From an uncultured Bacteroidota bacterium (GTDB taxonomy: Bacteria > Bacteroidota > Bacteroidia > NS11-12g > UBA9320): a stretch of 42,201 nucleotides of DNA. This document shows positions 1-7,764 of this stretch, in pieces. The position numbers and the translations under genes were made by a program. The notes under the pieces were generated by a model. That model saw only the letters and a list, made by a program, of their open reading frames with translations, made no database searches and was not told the origin of the DNA. Every line of letters begins with the position of its first letter. The first letter of the stretch is position 1. The DNA is taken from positions 1 through 42,201 of the forward strand of contig CAJWLP010000010.1 in NCBI GenBank assembly GCA_913043145.1, in the 5' to 3' direction.

Positions 1-271
1 AGGCTAGCTCCAACTTATATTCAAACTTTGGGTTATATATGTATCCTTTTGATTTGAGACGCATTCGCCTAACCATTGCCTTCATTTCTTGGTTATTCCC
101 AGATTCATCACTTTCAAATGATGCTAAACTTTGTACTCGAAAGCTGAGTTTCATTTTAACTCTGTCATCATTAGATCTAAATGATAGACCCTTGTCTACC
201 GTTTCATAATTAAATTGGGCATTTACACTAACGGTCAAAATCAATAAGCTTATTGATAATAAATATTTCAT
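1..271 (-). CDS. Phosphate-selective porin O/P-like outer-membrane protein (N-terminal fragment)
   Basis: Only the first 90 codons lie in the window; the gene runs off the left edge. The reading frame opens with ATG at 271 and a clear signal peptide ending in VNAQ (about residue 19). The mature start has short beta-like segments, and a run reading MRRMRLKSKGYIYNPKFEYK (about residues 67-86) is typical of the first strands of Bacteroidota OprP/OprO-like porins, where 'RRxRLxxxGxIxxPxFxYKxxL' recurs. I infer a trimeric beta-barrel porin for anions such as phosphate. The substrate cannot be told from this fragment. The gene diverges from the GNAT gene at 418. Confidence 0.6.
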   Translation of the reverse strand, partial: MKYLLSISLLILTVSVNAQFNYETVDKGLSFRSNDDRVKMKLSFRVQSLASFESDESGNNQEMKAMVRRMRLKSKGYIYNPKFEYKLELA

Positions 272-405
272 GTTGCAAAGATTTCAATGCGTTTGTTACC
301 AAATAGTTAAGAGAATGTTATGATTGTTAATTAATATTTATTTAAATGTTAAATAGGATAACAATTAATTAACAAATGTTCGATCAGAATTATACACCTA
401 TCAAT

Positions 406-413
406 TAAATTTG
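406..413 (+). promoter_or_regulatory. Possible -7 promoter box TAAATTTG before the GNAT gene
   Basis: TAAATTTG matches the Bacteroidota -7 consensus TAnnTTTG and lies only 4 bases before the GTG start at 418, so any transcript from it would be leaderless or nearly so. No convincing TTG-type -33 element is seen at 17-23 bases upstream, which keeps this tentative. Confidence 0.3.
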
Positions 414-417
414 TAAT

Positions 418-858
418 GTGATAAGAAAAGCCAATGCGACAGACATACCTAGTATGATGAAGCTAATTGTTGAATTAGCCATATATGAACGTGCTCCAAA
501 TGAGGTAACTAATACTGAACAAATGATGTTAAAAGATGGCTTTGGTGATAACCCATTGTATCATGCTTTTGTAGCTGATATAGAGGGTGAAATTATTGGA
601 TTTGCAATAACCTATTACAGATACAGTACTTGGAAAGGAAGATGCCTGTATCTTGAAGATTTAATCGTAACTGAAAATTATAGAAATAAAGGAATTGGAC
701 AAAAACTTTTTGATTATTGTCTTTCTTTTGGTAAAAAAAACAGTTGTGAGAAAATAATTTGGCAAGTATTAGATTGGAATCAACCTGCTATTAATTTTTA
801 CAATAAAAATAACGCTCAATTGGATAATAGTTGGATTAATGGCTCACTAAGTCTATGA
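418..858 (+). CDS. GNAT family N-acetyltransferase
   Basis: A 146-residue single-domain protein that would transfer an acetyl group from acetyl-CoA to an amine. It shows the GNAT core: N-terminal IRKANATDIPSMMKLIVELA, central strand LYLEDLIVTENYRNKGIG with the acetyl-CoA pyrophosphate loop R-N-K-G-I-G near residues 89-94, and the closing NQPAINFYNKNNAQ (residues 121-134) ending in the usual FY motif. The layout and the ELAIYERAP-like helix resemble the diamine/thialysine acetyltransferase subgroup, so a polyamine-like substrate is possible but not shown. The start is GTG. No partner gene is linked: it converges on the glycosyltransferase at 872. Confidence 0.85.
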   Translation: MIRKANATDIPSMMKLIVELAIYERAPNEVTNTEQMMLKDGFGDNPLYHAFVADIEGEIIGFAITYYRYSTWKGRCLYLEDLIVTENYRNKGIGQKLFDYCLSFGKKNSCEKIIWQVLDWNQPAINFYNKNNAQLDNSWINGSLSL

Positions 859-871
859 AATTACAAGGTTG

Positions 872-2581
872 TTATTTATCAAGTTTTGTAGACCTTTCCC
901 AAACACCATAACCATTCCCATTAAAGACCCTAATTAAATTTGGATAACTCTGCTGCAAAGAATTAAAATTAGAGATTTTAGCAGAAATTGTAACAGGTAT
1001 ATCCGTATTGTTTACGATATAATCTCTGACCTGATTAGAATATATTTTTTTATCATTTTGATCTAATTCATAAATAGAATTGTAGCCACTTTTCTTGAGT
1101 ATTAGGTCCTTTATTTCTTGAACCTCTTTAAGATTTTTTTGTTTTGCATAATAATAATGAGCATAACTTTTAAACCCATATGTAAAATGTACATAAGGTT
1201 TTTTATCGTATGATTTTAAATGTGTAATCCAGTTTCCTTGTATCATTTTTTCAATTGATGGTACCACACTTGAAACAAAAACTGAAATTAAAAAAGTATT
1301 CACTATAAGATAAATTATGATTATCCTTTTCGAATTTTTTATTACGACAATGGTTGTCATAAATATGAATAGAATAGTCATTAGTAGAGGAACATAACTC
1401 CAACTAATTTTTGTTTGCAACATATCTTGTACATTTATGTCTTCAATTGGAATAATATTTGAAATATTTGGAATGAAACTATTGTCAAAAGCTGGAATAC
1501 TAAAAGTAATGTAAATGATTGCCCATATTGCACTAATTACTGTAAAAATAAATTTTGTTTTAACCCCCATGCACCCATAGTTGGATAACCAAATACCACC
1601 AATAATAGACAAAGGAATGTAGCACATGCTACTGTAATGAACAATTTTCGTTGTTACCAATGAAAAAACAATCAATACAACCCAAAATATTACATGCATA
1701 AAACGAATAAGATTTGCATCTCCACTCACTTTAATTTTTGTTGACAAACTAGAAAAGCAATAAATAAATAAGGGAAAGCATCCAAGTAATAAAACAATGA
1801 AATGATAATAAAATGGTTGACCATGAGATGCTATTGGATATCTAAATAAATCTATCTGATAGAGAATAAATTCATTTAAAAACCACCATCCGTGATTTAT
1901 CACCTGAATACCAAAAAATAATCCAGGAAAAATCAATAGCCCTATTATTATTATTATTAATTCTTTGAAAGAATAAAAATTATTCTTGTAGAATAGTTGA
2001 TATATTAATCCAGTAAGTCCAACTAATAAAATTGCAACTGGGCCTTTAGTAATAACTGCAAGACCTAAAGTTAATCCGGAAAGGAAATATGATAGTATTT
2101 TTTTTGTTTCTATTCCACAGACCAAATTAATTATACTCAAGAAAATGAATAGGTTAAAAAGCGGATCAATTATGCCTGTATTGAAATAAAAATGTGGTGT
2201 AAATGATCCAATATATAGAAGCGTAGAATAGATTGATGCATTTTCTCCATACCGTTTATTTACATTATAATAAATAGCAAATAGTATTAATAAACCAATG
2301 ATTACATTAGGAAATCTAGCTGCAAATTCATTAACACCAAAAATTGTCATAAATAGAGCCTGAATCCAAATAAATAAAGGTGGTTTTTCCCAAAATGGCT
2401 CAAAATTGATTTGAACATTAAACCAATCGCCAGCTACAAGCATTTCCCTTGCAGCTTCAGCAAAATTTATTTCATCCCAATCGAACAGATGAATTTGACC
2501 AAGAAAAGGAAATGATATCATCAAATAAAATATCAAAAGATATATAAAGTACCGATGATTATTAAAATCAATTCTCTTCAT
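872..2581 (-). CDS. ArnT/PMT-like (GT39 fold) membrane glycosyltransferase
   Basis: A 569-residue polytopic membrane protein. After the first TM helix comes the periplasmic acidic motif FDWDEINFAEAAREM (about residues 33-47), the hallmark of GT39/GT83-type transferases that take sugar from a polyprenyl-phosphate donor, followed by EPFWEKPPLFIW (about residues 61-72), also typical. About ten further hydrophobic helices follow, then a soluble tail rich in lysine and tyrosine. It would attach a sugar to lipid A, a protein or a glycan on the periplasmic side; the acceptor is unknown. It lies 6 bases behind the PAP2 phosphatase gene, a pairing that fits shared use of lipid-phosphate carriers. Confidence 0.85.
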   Translation of the reverse strand: MKRIDFNNHRYFIYLLIFYLMISFPFLGQIHLFDWDEINFAEAAREMLVAGDWFNVQINFEPFWEKPPLFIWIQALFMTIFGVNEFAARFPNVIIGLLILFAIYYNVNKRYGENASIYSTLLYIGSFTPHFYFNTGIIDPLFNLFIFLSIINLVCGIETKKILSYFLSGLTLGLAVITKGPVAILLVGLTGLIYQLFYKNNFYSFKELIIIIIGLLIFPGLFFGIQVINHGWWFLNEFILYQIDLFRYPIASHGQPFYYHFIVLLLGCFPLFIYCFSSLSTKIKVSGDANLIRFMHVIFWVVLIVFSLVTTKIVHYSSMCYIPLSIIGGIWLSNYGCMGVKTKFIFTVISAIWAIIYITFSIPAFDNSFIPNISNIIPIEDINVQDMLQTKISWSYVPLLMTILFIFMTTIVVIKNSKRIIIIYLIVNTFLISVFVSSVVPSIEKMIQGNWITHLKSYDKKPYVHFTYGFKSYAHYYYAKQKNLKEVQEIKDLILKKSGYNSIYELDQNDKKIYSNQVRDYIVNNTDIPVTISAKISNFNSLQQSYPNLIRVFNGNGYGVWERSTKLDK

Positions 2582-2587
2582 TAGGAA

Positions 2588-3208
2588 TTATTTTAACCAA
2601 TATTTATTGCTAAAGTGAAAAACAAACGTTGCAATGAAAATTCCTAAAATTGCACCTACGACTACATCCATTAAAAAATGCTGTCCTAAATAAATTCTAG
2701 AAATAGCGACTAAGCTACCCAGAAAAGGCATAATTAATTGAATCCACGACCTTTTGAGTCCTATAGCCAATACGGTAACAAATGTGAAAGCTGCCGTAGT
2801 GTGTCCACTTGGAAATGAATTATTTTTATGCTGCTCCTCCCCATCAACTTTAGTTAAATCATAATAAAATGATGGTCTATGTTCCGAACTAAACAAAACA
2901 TGTTTAGAAAATTGTGAAATACCAAGTGACAATAGAGCACTCAGAATTAAAGTTATAACATATTTATTTTTAAATTTCTTAGTGACAAACAATAAAATAA
3001 CTAATGAAATTAAGAAACCCGAAAATTCACCAAATGTTGTTATTGACCTAAAAAATATATCTAAAAAGTCTAGATGATAGCAATCCATAAGTAAAACAGC
3101 ATCTCCTTTATTAAAAAATATTAATGATGTTAATCCCATTATTAAAAGAGAAAACGAGAATATAAAATATATTTTATTATTTCTAAATATTTCTATCAAC
3201 TGCTTCAA
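2588..3208 (-). CDS. PAP2-family phosphatase
   Basis: A 206-residue membrane protein with the three phosphatase motifs of the PAP2 superfamily in order: KHVLFSSEHRP (about residues 102-112), FPSGHTTA (about 131-138) and SRIYLGQHFLMD (about 170-181). About six TM helices surround them. Such enzymes dephosphorylate undecaprenyl diphosphate, phosphatidic acid or lipid A. Because the next gene is a polyprenyl-phosphate-sugar-dependent transferase, carrier recycling or lipid A modification is likely, by inference. The longest frame starts at TTG, with an in-frame stop a few codons upstream. That TTG is also part of a TATTTTTG promoter-like box, so translation may start a few codons later. Confidence 0.87.
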   Translation of the reverse strand: MKQLIEIFRNNKIYFIFSFSLLIMGLTSLIFFNKGDAVLLMDCYHLDFLDIFFRSITTFGEFSGFLISLVILLFVTKKFKNKYVITLILSALLSLGISQFSKHVLFSSEHRPSFYYDLTKVDGEEQHKNNSFPSGHTTAAFTFVTVLAIGLKRSWIQLIMPFLGSLVAISRIYLGQHFLMDVVVGAILGIFIATFVFHFSNKYWLK

Positions 3209-3276
3209 AAATAAAAGTCTTAGCTAGTTTATTTCGTAAAAAATCGTTTATTTGAAATAACAAATTAATATTTATT

Positions 3277-3660
3277 GTGGAAAGAGTAAAAATTGAGCTA
3301 GAGTTTGTCATTAAATCATCTCCTACAATCTTATTTCAATACCTCTCAACCCCTTCTGGATTAGTTGAGTGGTTTTGTGATGACGTTAATATCAAAGGCA
3401 GTAAGCAATATAGTTTCTTTTGGGACGGTTCAGAAAACAAGGCTGAACTTGTTAAAAAAGTGAATGGTAAATTGATTAAATTTAAGCTCTTGGACAATCC
3501 ATCTGATGAATATTTTCAATTTGAAGTCACAAAAGATGAATTAACGGGTGATATCGGTCTCTTAATAACTGATTATGTTGATGAAGACGAAGTTGAAGAA
3601 ATGAATATGCTATGGGAAAGTCAAGTTACTGATCTTAAACATTCATTAGGTCTTGCTTAA
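3277..3660 (+). CDS. START-like domain protein (SRPBCC superfamily)
   Basis: A 127-residue acidic protein that reads as one helix-grip (START/AHSA1-like) domain: a first strand KIELEFVIKSSPTILFQYL, then the GLVEWFCDDV segment (about residues 28-37) typical of AHSA1-type proteins, and a final long helix EMNMLWESQVTDLKHSLG. Single-domain START-like proteins of this size are common in Bacteroidota, with no assigned function; the fold binds hydrophobic ligands or proteins. The start is GTG. The gene stands alone and converges on the minus-strand gene at 3668. Confidence 0.75.
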   Translation: MERVKIELEFVIKSSPTILFQYLSTPSGLVEWFCDDVNIKGSKQYSFFWDGSENKAELVKKVNGKLIKFKLLDNPSDEYFQFEVTKDELTGDIGLLITDYVDEDEVEEMNMLWESQVTDLKHSLGLA

Positions 3661-3667
3661 TTCTAGT

Positions 3668-4150
3668 TTATTGGTTAAAATTTTCGAGTAATTTATCGCT
3701 AGTTTCCTTTGTTTTAAATTCTAATGAATCTGGGAATGACCAATCATTTATACCCGCTATGTCAACTAAAAATTCCTTGTACTTACTTTTAGCATTTCTT
3801 TTTTCCAAACAATCCATAGATTGTTGATAGCTATCCAAAATGCTTTTGTGGATTAGAAATTGTTTATCTGAATTATTGGAAAAAGTACTATCAGCTTTAG
3901 TTTCAATAATTTGAACAACACAATCACAGATATCCTCCTCTTTTTTGTTTTTGCAATATTTTTCCTTGAGTATATTTATGTCCATTAATTCATTTTTAAA
4001 TGGGCCGATATTATTTATATACATGTAACTAAATCCGGCTATCAATAAAAGCAGTATAATAAAAACTCTTAAAAAAAACTTAGTCAAATACCACAAAACA
4101 AAAAATGTTAAAATAGCTAAAAGAATAGTTATAATAAGGGATAAGGACAT
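3668..4150 (-). CDS. Unrecognised protein with two N-terminal membrane helices
   Basis: A 160-residue protein I cannot assign to a family. It has two hydrophobic segments (about residues 3-22 and 28-46) followed by a soluble part. The soluble part has a cysteine cluster, CKNKKEEDICDC (about residues 66-77), and a later lone cysteine in QSMDCLEK. Such CxC-containing segments occur in small Bacteroidota envelope proteins, but I know of no function. It is the last gene of the minus-strand run that starts at purD and begins 2 bases after the stop of the thioredoxin-fold gene, so the two are probably translated together. Confidence 0.6.
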   Translation of the reverse strand: MSLSLIITILLAILTFFVLWYLTKFFLRVFIILLLLIAGFSYMYINNIGPFKNELMDINILKEKYCKNKKEEDICDCVVQIIETKADSTFSNNSDKQFLIHKSILDSYQQSMDCLEKRNAKSKYKEFLVDIAGINDWSFPDSLEFKTKETSDKLLENFNQ

Positions 4151-4152
4151 AA

Positions 4153-5457
4153 CTACGAATCTAGTCCATTATTCATAAGTTCATACATTTCTTTTGGTGT
4201 AATTTGGTCATCTATCAATTTACGATGTTTATCTAAATAATATCCTCTCGGAACGTTTTCAAGAAAATATTTTTCAGCTATATCAGAATTGCTGAAACCC
4301 ACAGGCCATTTTATGTTATCATAATAAAAACTGATTTTAACTTGTTTAGGTTTATCACCATGATTAAGAGTGATTAACTTTAATCGTTCACCATATTCCT
4401 CATTGAGTTTGGATAGATACAAAGCATCTTCAGACGATAAGGACTTCTTGTCCCAAAAGAATAGATAAACCTGTTGTTTATTGAATTTGTTTAGACTTTG
4501 TTCAACATTAAAAACATTGTAATAAGTAAAATTAGGAGATTTTTTACTCACCTTTAGTTTTTTTATAGTTGATAATTGTGTGTCCTGAGAAACATTTAAA
4601 TAATTACCGTTACTCTCTATACTCTGAATTCTATAAATTTTACCTCCCCACTCAAAAGTATTATCTGTGATGACTGGTTTTATTAAAAATAATTTATCTG
4701 AATTAATCTGACTTAAATATGGTCCTACATATAGTTTATCTATACATCCATCATTATATATGCCGTTTACATTTTCATCCTTAATGCCAATTGTAAATGA
4801 GTCTTTCTTAAGTTTATAATGTGATATAACAGAATTATATCTTTGTTCTCTATAACAGTAATTTATATTGGTAAATTGCTTTTGACCACTATGGGATTGA
4901 TAGTGTTCTGTCAATAAATTCTTATACCTAACATTTTCGCCATACTTGAATCGAGTGAGTTGAAATGAATATTTAGCATCTTTAGTATTAATGTTATTAA
5001 GTTGTATTTTAAATCCATTTTGAAAAGAGGCTAGGCTATCAGGAAGACCATCATTTGAAAAATCTAAGTCATTATTCCGATCAATATAAAAATACACAGT
5101 TCGCCTAGACCTTCTATAGTTTCCAATTAATGTTAAAATATATCCTTGCCTTTTATCATTATCAGAACCTGAAAAATAAATATAGGTATACCCTGTATCT
5201 GTACAATTTTTCATTTCAGGAAACTTCTTAATAGAATACCAAGATTGGGAAGGATCTATTTCTAATCCAAATTTGGAATATGGTTCAATCTCTTTATTTT
5301 GAAATTTATAAACTGGTAATATACTTTGGGACTTTTGAAAAAAGTCGTCTTCAACATCTTTTTTCATTGTCAGATGGATGGATTGACTAAAAGAGAAAAT
5401 CACAACCAACAGGAGTGAGATAAATGGAATAAATCGTTTAAGATTTACAGATAACAT
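4153..5457 (-). CDS. Secreted protein with C-terminal thioredoxin-like fold lacking CXXC
   Basis: A 434-residue protein with a signal peptide (cleavage near FSFSQS, about residue 25). The middle holds two acidic loops of the calcium-binding kind: IDRNNDLDFSNDG, and KDENVNGIYNDGCID. From about residue 315 the sequence reads like a TlpA/thioredoxin domain: strand QVYLFFWD, helix, strand RLKLITLNHG, and the loop ENVPRGYYLDKHRKLI, whose 'VP' matches the cis-proline of thioredoxins. Where TlpA has WCxxC, this protein has WDKKSLSS, so redox activity through the usual cysteines is absent. I infer a structural or binding role in the periplasm or outer membrane. It sits 6 bases behind the metallopeptidase gene. 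Confidence 0.6.
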   Translation of the reverse strand: MLSVNLKRFIPFISLLLVVIFSFSQSIHLTMKKDVEDDFFQKSQSILPVYKFQNKEIEPYSKFGLEIDPSQSWYSIKKFPEMKNCTDTGYTYIYFSGSDNDKRQGYILTLIGNYRRSRRTVYFYIDRNNDLDFSNDGLPDSLASFQNGFKIQLNNINTKDAKYSFQLTRFKYGENVRYKNLLTEHYQSHSGQKQFTNINYCYREQRYNSVISHYKLKKDSFTIGIKDENVNGIYNDGCIDKLYVGPYLSQINSDKLFLIKPVITDNTFEWGGKIYRIQSIESNGNYLNVSQDTQLSTIKKLKVSKKSPNFTYYNVFNVEQSLNKFNKQQVYLFFWDKKSLSSEDALYLSKLNEEYGERLKLITLNHGDKPKQVKISFYYDNIKWPVGFSNSDIAEKYFLENVPRGYYLDKHRKLIDDQITPKEMYELMNNGLDS

Positions 5458-5463
5458 TAGATT

Positions 5464-6138
5464 TTAATCTCTTCCCATTACCAGTGAAAGATAATAAAGT
5501 AATGTTGCAAGTGAGCTAAGGGCCGCAACTACATATGTCATAGCCGCCCATCGTAAAGCATCTCTACTATCCTCAATTTCAGAGGATGATGCCATATTTT
5601 TATCTTCTATCCACGCTAAAGCACGGTTACTCGCATCAAATTCTACGGGTAGTGTGATGAAACTAAATAGTGTTGTGATTGCAAAGAGTATAATTCCAAT
5701 ATATAAAACTTCAGGAATACCTTTCATGGCAAGTAAAGCAAAACCGGCAAGAATAATCCATTGCATCCATCTAGAACTTAAACTTACTATTGGTACTAAT
5801 TTACTTCTCAATGTGAGCCAAGAATATGCACGAGCATGCTGAACTGCATGACCACATTCATGAGCAGCAACAGCAGCAGCAGCAGCATTTCTTTGATTAA
5901 ATACACCTTCACTTAAGTTGACAGTTTTTTTAATTGGGTTGTAGTGATCAGTAAGTTGTCCATTTACTGAGATAACTTTAACATCATAAATACCATGATC
6001 ATTAAGCATTTTTTCAGCAATTTCACGTCCACTCAAATTACTTGAAATTGAAGTTCTGGAATATTTTCTAAACTTTGATTTCAATCGGTTTTGAACAAAC
6101 CAACTGGCTGCCATAATAGCAATAAATAAAATCATCAT
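5464..6138 (-). CDS. Membrane zinc metallopeptidase (YugP-like, PF04298 type)
   Basis: A 224-residue protein with an N-terminal TM anchor, then a catalytic segment HECGHAVQHA (HExxH, about residues 92-101) preceded by an alanine run, and three further hydrophobic segments. The segment VNLSEGVFNQRNAAAAAVAAH and the later FSFITLPVEFDASNRA, with its conserved E in a PVEFDAS motif, are characteristic of the YugP family of neutral zinc metallopeptidases. The third metal ligand is probably that downstream glutamate. Substrate is unknown. The two ATGs at the start are adjacent. The gene lies 49 bases behind the small membrane-protein gene in the purD run. The alanine run is coded by a (CAG)5 tract as read on the plus strand. 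Confidence 0.85.
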   Translation of the reverse strand: MMILFIAIMAASWFVQNRLKSKFRKYSRTSISSNLSGREIAEKMLNDHGIYDVKVISVNGQLTDHYNPIKKTVNLSEGVFNQRNAAAAAVAAHECGHAVQHARAYSWLTLRSKLVPIVSLSSRWMQWIILAGFALLAMKGIPEVLYIGIILFAITTLFSFITLPVEFDASNRALAWIEDKNMASSSEIEDSRDALRWAAMTYVVAALSSLATLLYYLSLVMGRD

Positions 6139-6187
6139 AATTTAATATCTTTTTGGATAACAATTACAAAAACTATACCATTCATGA

Positions 6188-6337
6188 TTATGAAATCTTT
6201 ATAATCATAATAATTATAGCTATCAAAAACATCAATATTGAAATTTTATTAATAATATGCATTGATTTTATAAAAGATCCTTCGCCTGTATCTTTCTTGA
6301 ATGTTAAATAACTTAAAATTTTCTTAATTACTTCCAT
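6188..6337 (-). CDS. Small single-TM membrane protein (DUF6728-like)
   Basis: A 49-codon gene that starts one base after the purD stop (purD stop at 6339-6341, ATG at 6335-6337). It codes for a short basic N-terminus (MEVIKKILSYLTFKKDTGEG), the segment MHIINKISILMFLIA, and one TM helix to the end. The 'MHxINKISIxMFL' pattern matches my memory of DUF6728, a family of about 50-60 residues found in Bacteroidota; I cannot check this. The tight coupling to purD and the clean coding pattern argue for a real gene. Function is unknown. Confidence 0.65.
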   Translation of the reverse strand: MEVIKKILSYLTFKKDTGEGSFIKSMHIINKISILMFLIAIIIMIIKIS

Positions 6338-6338
6338 T

Positions 6339-7613
6339 TTAATATTTTTTTAAATCATGTCCGATATCTTTACGATAAAACATCCTATTAAAATTCACTT
6401 TAGTTAGTGTATCATAAGAGGATTTTAAAGCTTCATCCATGGAATCTCCATAGCTTGTAGCTGCTAGAACTCGTCCACCATTTGTAACTAAACCATTATT
6501 ATCTCTTTTTGTTCCCGCATGGAACAAAGTATCTGAATCTGAAAAATTATCAATTTTTTTACCTTTTTCATAATGTTCTGGATATCCGCCTGATACAGCA
6601 AAAACAGTTGCAGCATATTTTGTTACTGTTTTTGCAATTTTAGAAGTCAGTTTGCCACGCTTTGCATCCATAATCATTTGAGATAATGATTCATCCAATC
6701 TTGGAATAATAACTTCAGTTTCGGGGTCACCTAGACGGGCATTATATTCAATGACCATAGGGTTTCCATCAACTAAAATTAGACCGAAAAACACAAAACC
6801 TCTGAAATTTAGATTTTGTAACTTTAACCCTTTAATTGTAGGAATAACAATTTGATTCATCGTTTTATCATGAACATCAGATGTATAAAAAGGTACAGGT
6901 GATATTGCTCCCATTCCGCCAGTATTTAAGCCTGTGTCTCCCTCACCAATTCGTTTATAATCCTTAGCTTCTGGAAATATCACATAATTATCTCCATCAG
7001 TTAGAGCAAAAACACTAAACTCAATACCATCTAAGTACTCCTCAATGACTACTTTGTCAGATGCTGAACCAAACTTTTGATTGGCTAACATTTCATTTAA
7101 TGATTTTTTAGCATGATTTAAGTCATCTAATATCAGTACTCCCTTACCTGCAGCTAAACCATCAGCTTTCAATACAAATGGTGGTTTTAGTGACTCTAAG
7201 AAAGAATAACCTTCTTCCAATTCATTTATTGTAAAACTCTTGTATGCTGCAGTTGGAATAGATAATTCCTGCATAAACTCCTTCGCAAAGGCCTTGCTAC
7301 TTTCAAGCTGTCCTGCAAATTTATCTGGAGAAAATACATAGATGTGTTTAGTGTCATCATTTGCTTCAAAATAATCTCTAACTCCATTTGCTATTGCTTC
7401 CTCAGAACCAGGGAAAATAGTATCTATATTATTTTCTATACAATATGATTTTAGCGATTCAAAGTCTGAAACCCCAATATTTGCATTTGTTCCACACATC
7501 TGAGTGCCTGCATTTCCTGGAGAAATATAAATATTCTCACTTCCTATTTCACTTTTTAATTTCCATGCAATTGCATGCTCTCTAGCCCCAGATCCAAGTA
7601 TTAAAATACGCAT
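6339..7613 (-). CDS. purD: Phosphoribosylamine-glycine ligase
   Basis: At 424 residues this has the normal PurD length. The enzyme joins glycine to 5-phosphoribosylamine using ATP, the second step of purine synthesis, in the cytoplasm. Visible signatures are the N-terminal loop ILILGSGAREHAIAWKL, the early ISPGNAGT motif, the ATP-grasp segment PPFVLKADGLAAGKGV (about residues 144-159), EEYLDGIEFS, the PurD signature NTGGMGAISPVPF, and the metal-binding stretch VIEYNARLGDPE (about residues 287-298). It is the first gene of the minus-strand run down to 3668 and diverges from secA. A TATCTTTG box lies 17 bases upstream of its ATG. Confidence 0.97.
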   Translation of the reverse strand: MRILILGSGAREHAIAWKLKSEIGSENIYISPGNAGTQMCGTNANIGVSDFESLKSYCIENNIDTIFPGSEEAIANGVRDYFEANDDTKHIYVFSPDKFAGQLESSKAFAKEFMQELSIPTAAYKSFTINELEEGYSFLESLKPPFVLKADGLAAGKGVLILDDLNHAKKSLNEMLANQKFGSASDKVVIEEYLDGIEFSVFALTDGDNYVIFPEAKDYKRIGEGDTGLNTGGMGAISPVPFYTSDVHDKTMNQIVIPTIKGLKLQNLNFRGFVFFGLILVDGNPMVIEYNARLGDPETEVIIPRLDESLSQMIMDAKRGKLTSKIAKTVTKYAATVFAVSGGYPEHYEKGKKIDNFSDSDTLFHAGTKRDNNGLVTNGGRVLAATSYGDSMDEALKSSYDTLTKVNFNRMFYRKDIGHDLKKY

Positions 7614-7629
7614 TGTGTTAAATTCACTT

Positions 7630-7637
7630 CAAAGATA
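7630..7637 (-). promoter_or_regulatory. -7 promoter box TATCTTTG for purD
   Basis: On the minus strand the sequence reads TATCTTTG, a full match to the Bacteroidota -7 consensus TAnnTTTG, 16 bases before the purD ATG at 7613. A clear TTG at -33 is not seen. Confidence 0.45.
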
Positions 7638-7715
7638 AATATGGTTACTTTTGAAGTAAAAGATTTAAGCTAAATATATACACATTTGATTCATGTACTA
7701 AATTGAATTGACTTA

Positions 7716-7748
7716 TTTGTCTTATGGCATAATTTTAGACTACATTTA
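7716..7748 (+). promoter_or_regulatory. Candidate promoter for secA
   Basis: TTTG at 7716-7719 and TACATTTA at 7741-7748 are separated by 21 bases. This fits the Bacteroidota pattern (TTG, 17-23 bases, TAnnTTTG) with one mismatch in the last base of the -7 box. The secA ATG follows at 7765. Confidence 0.45.
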
Positions 7749-7764
7749 ATAAAAGAATATTAGA

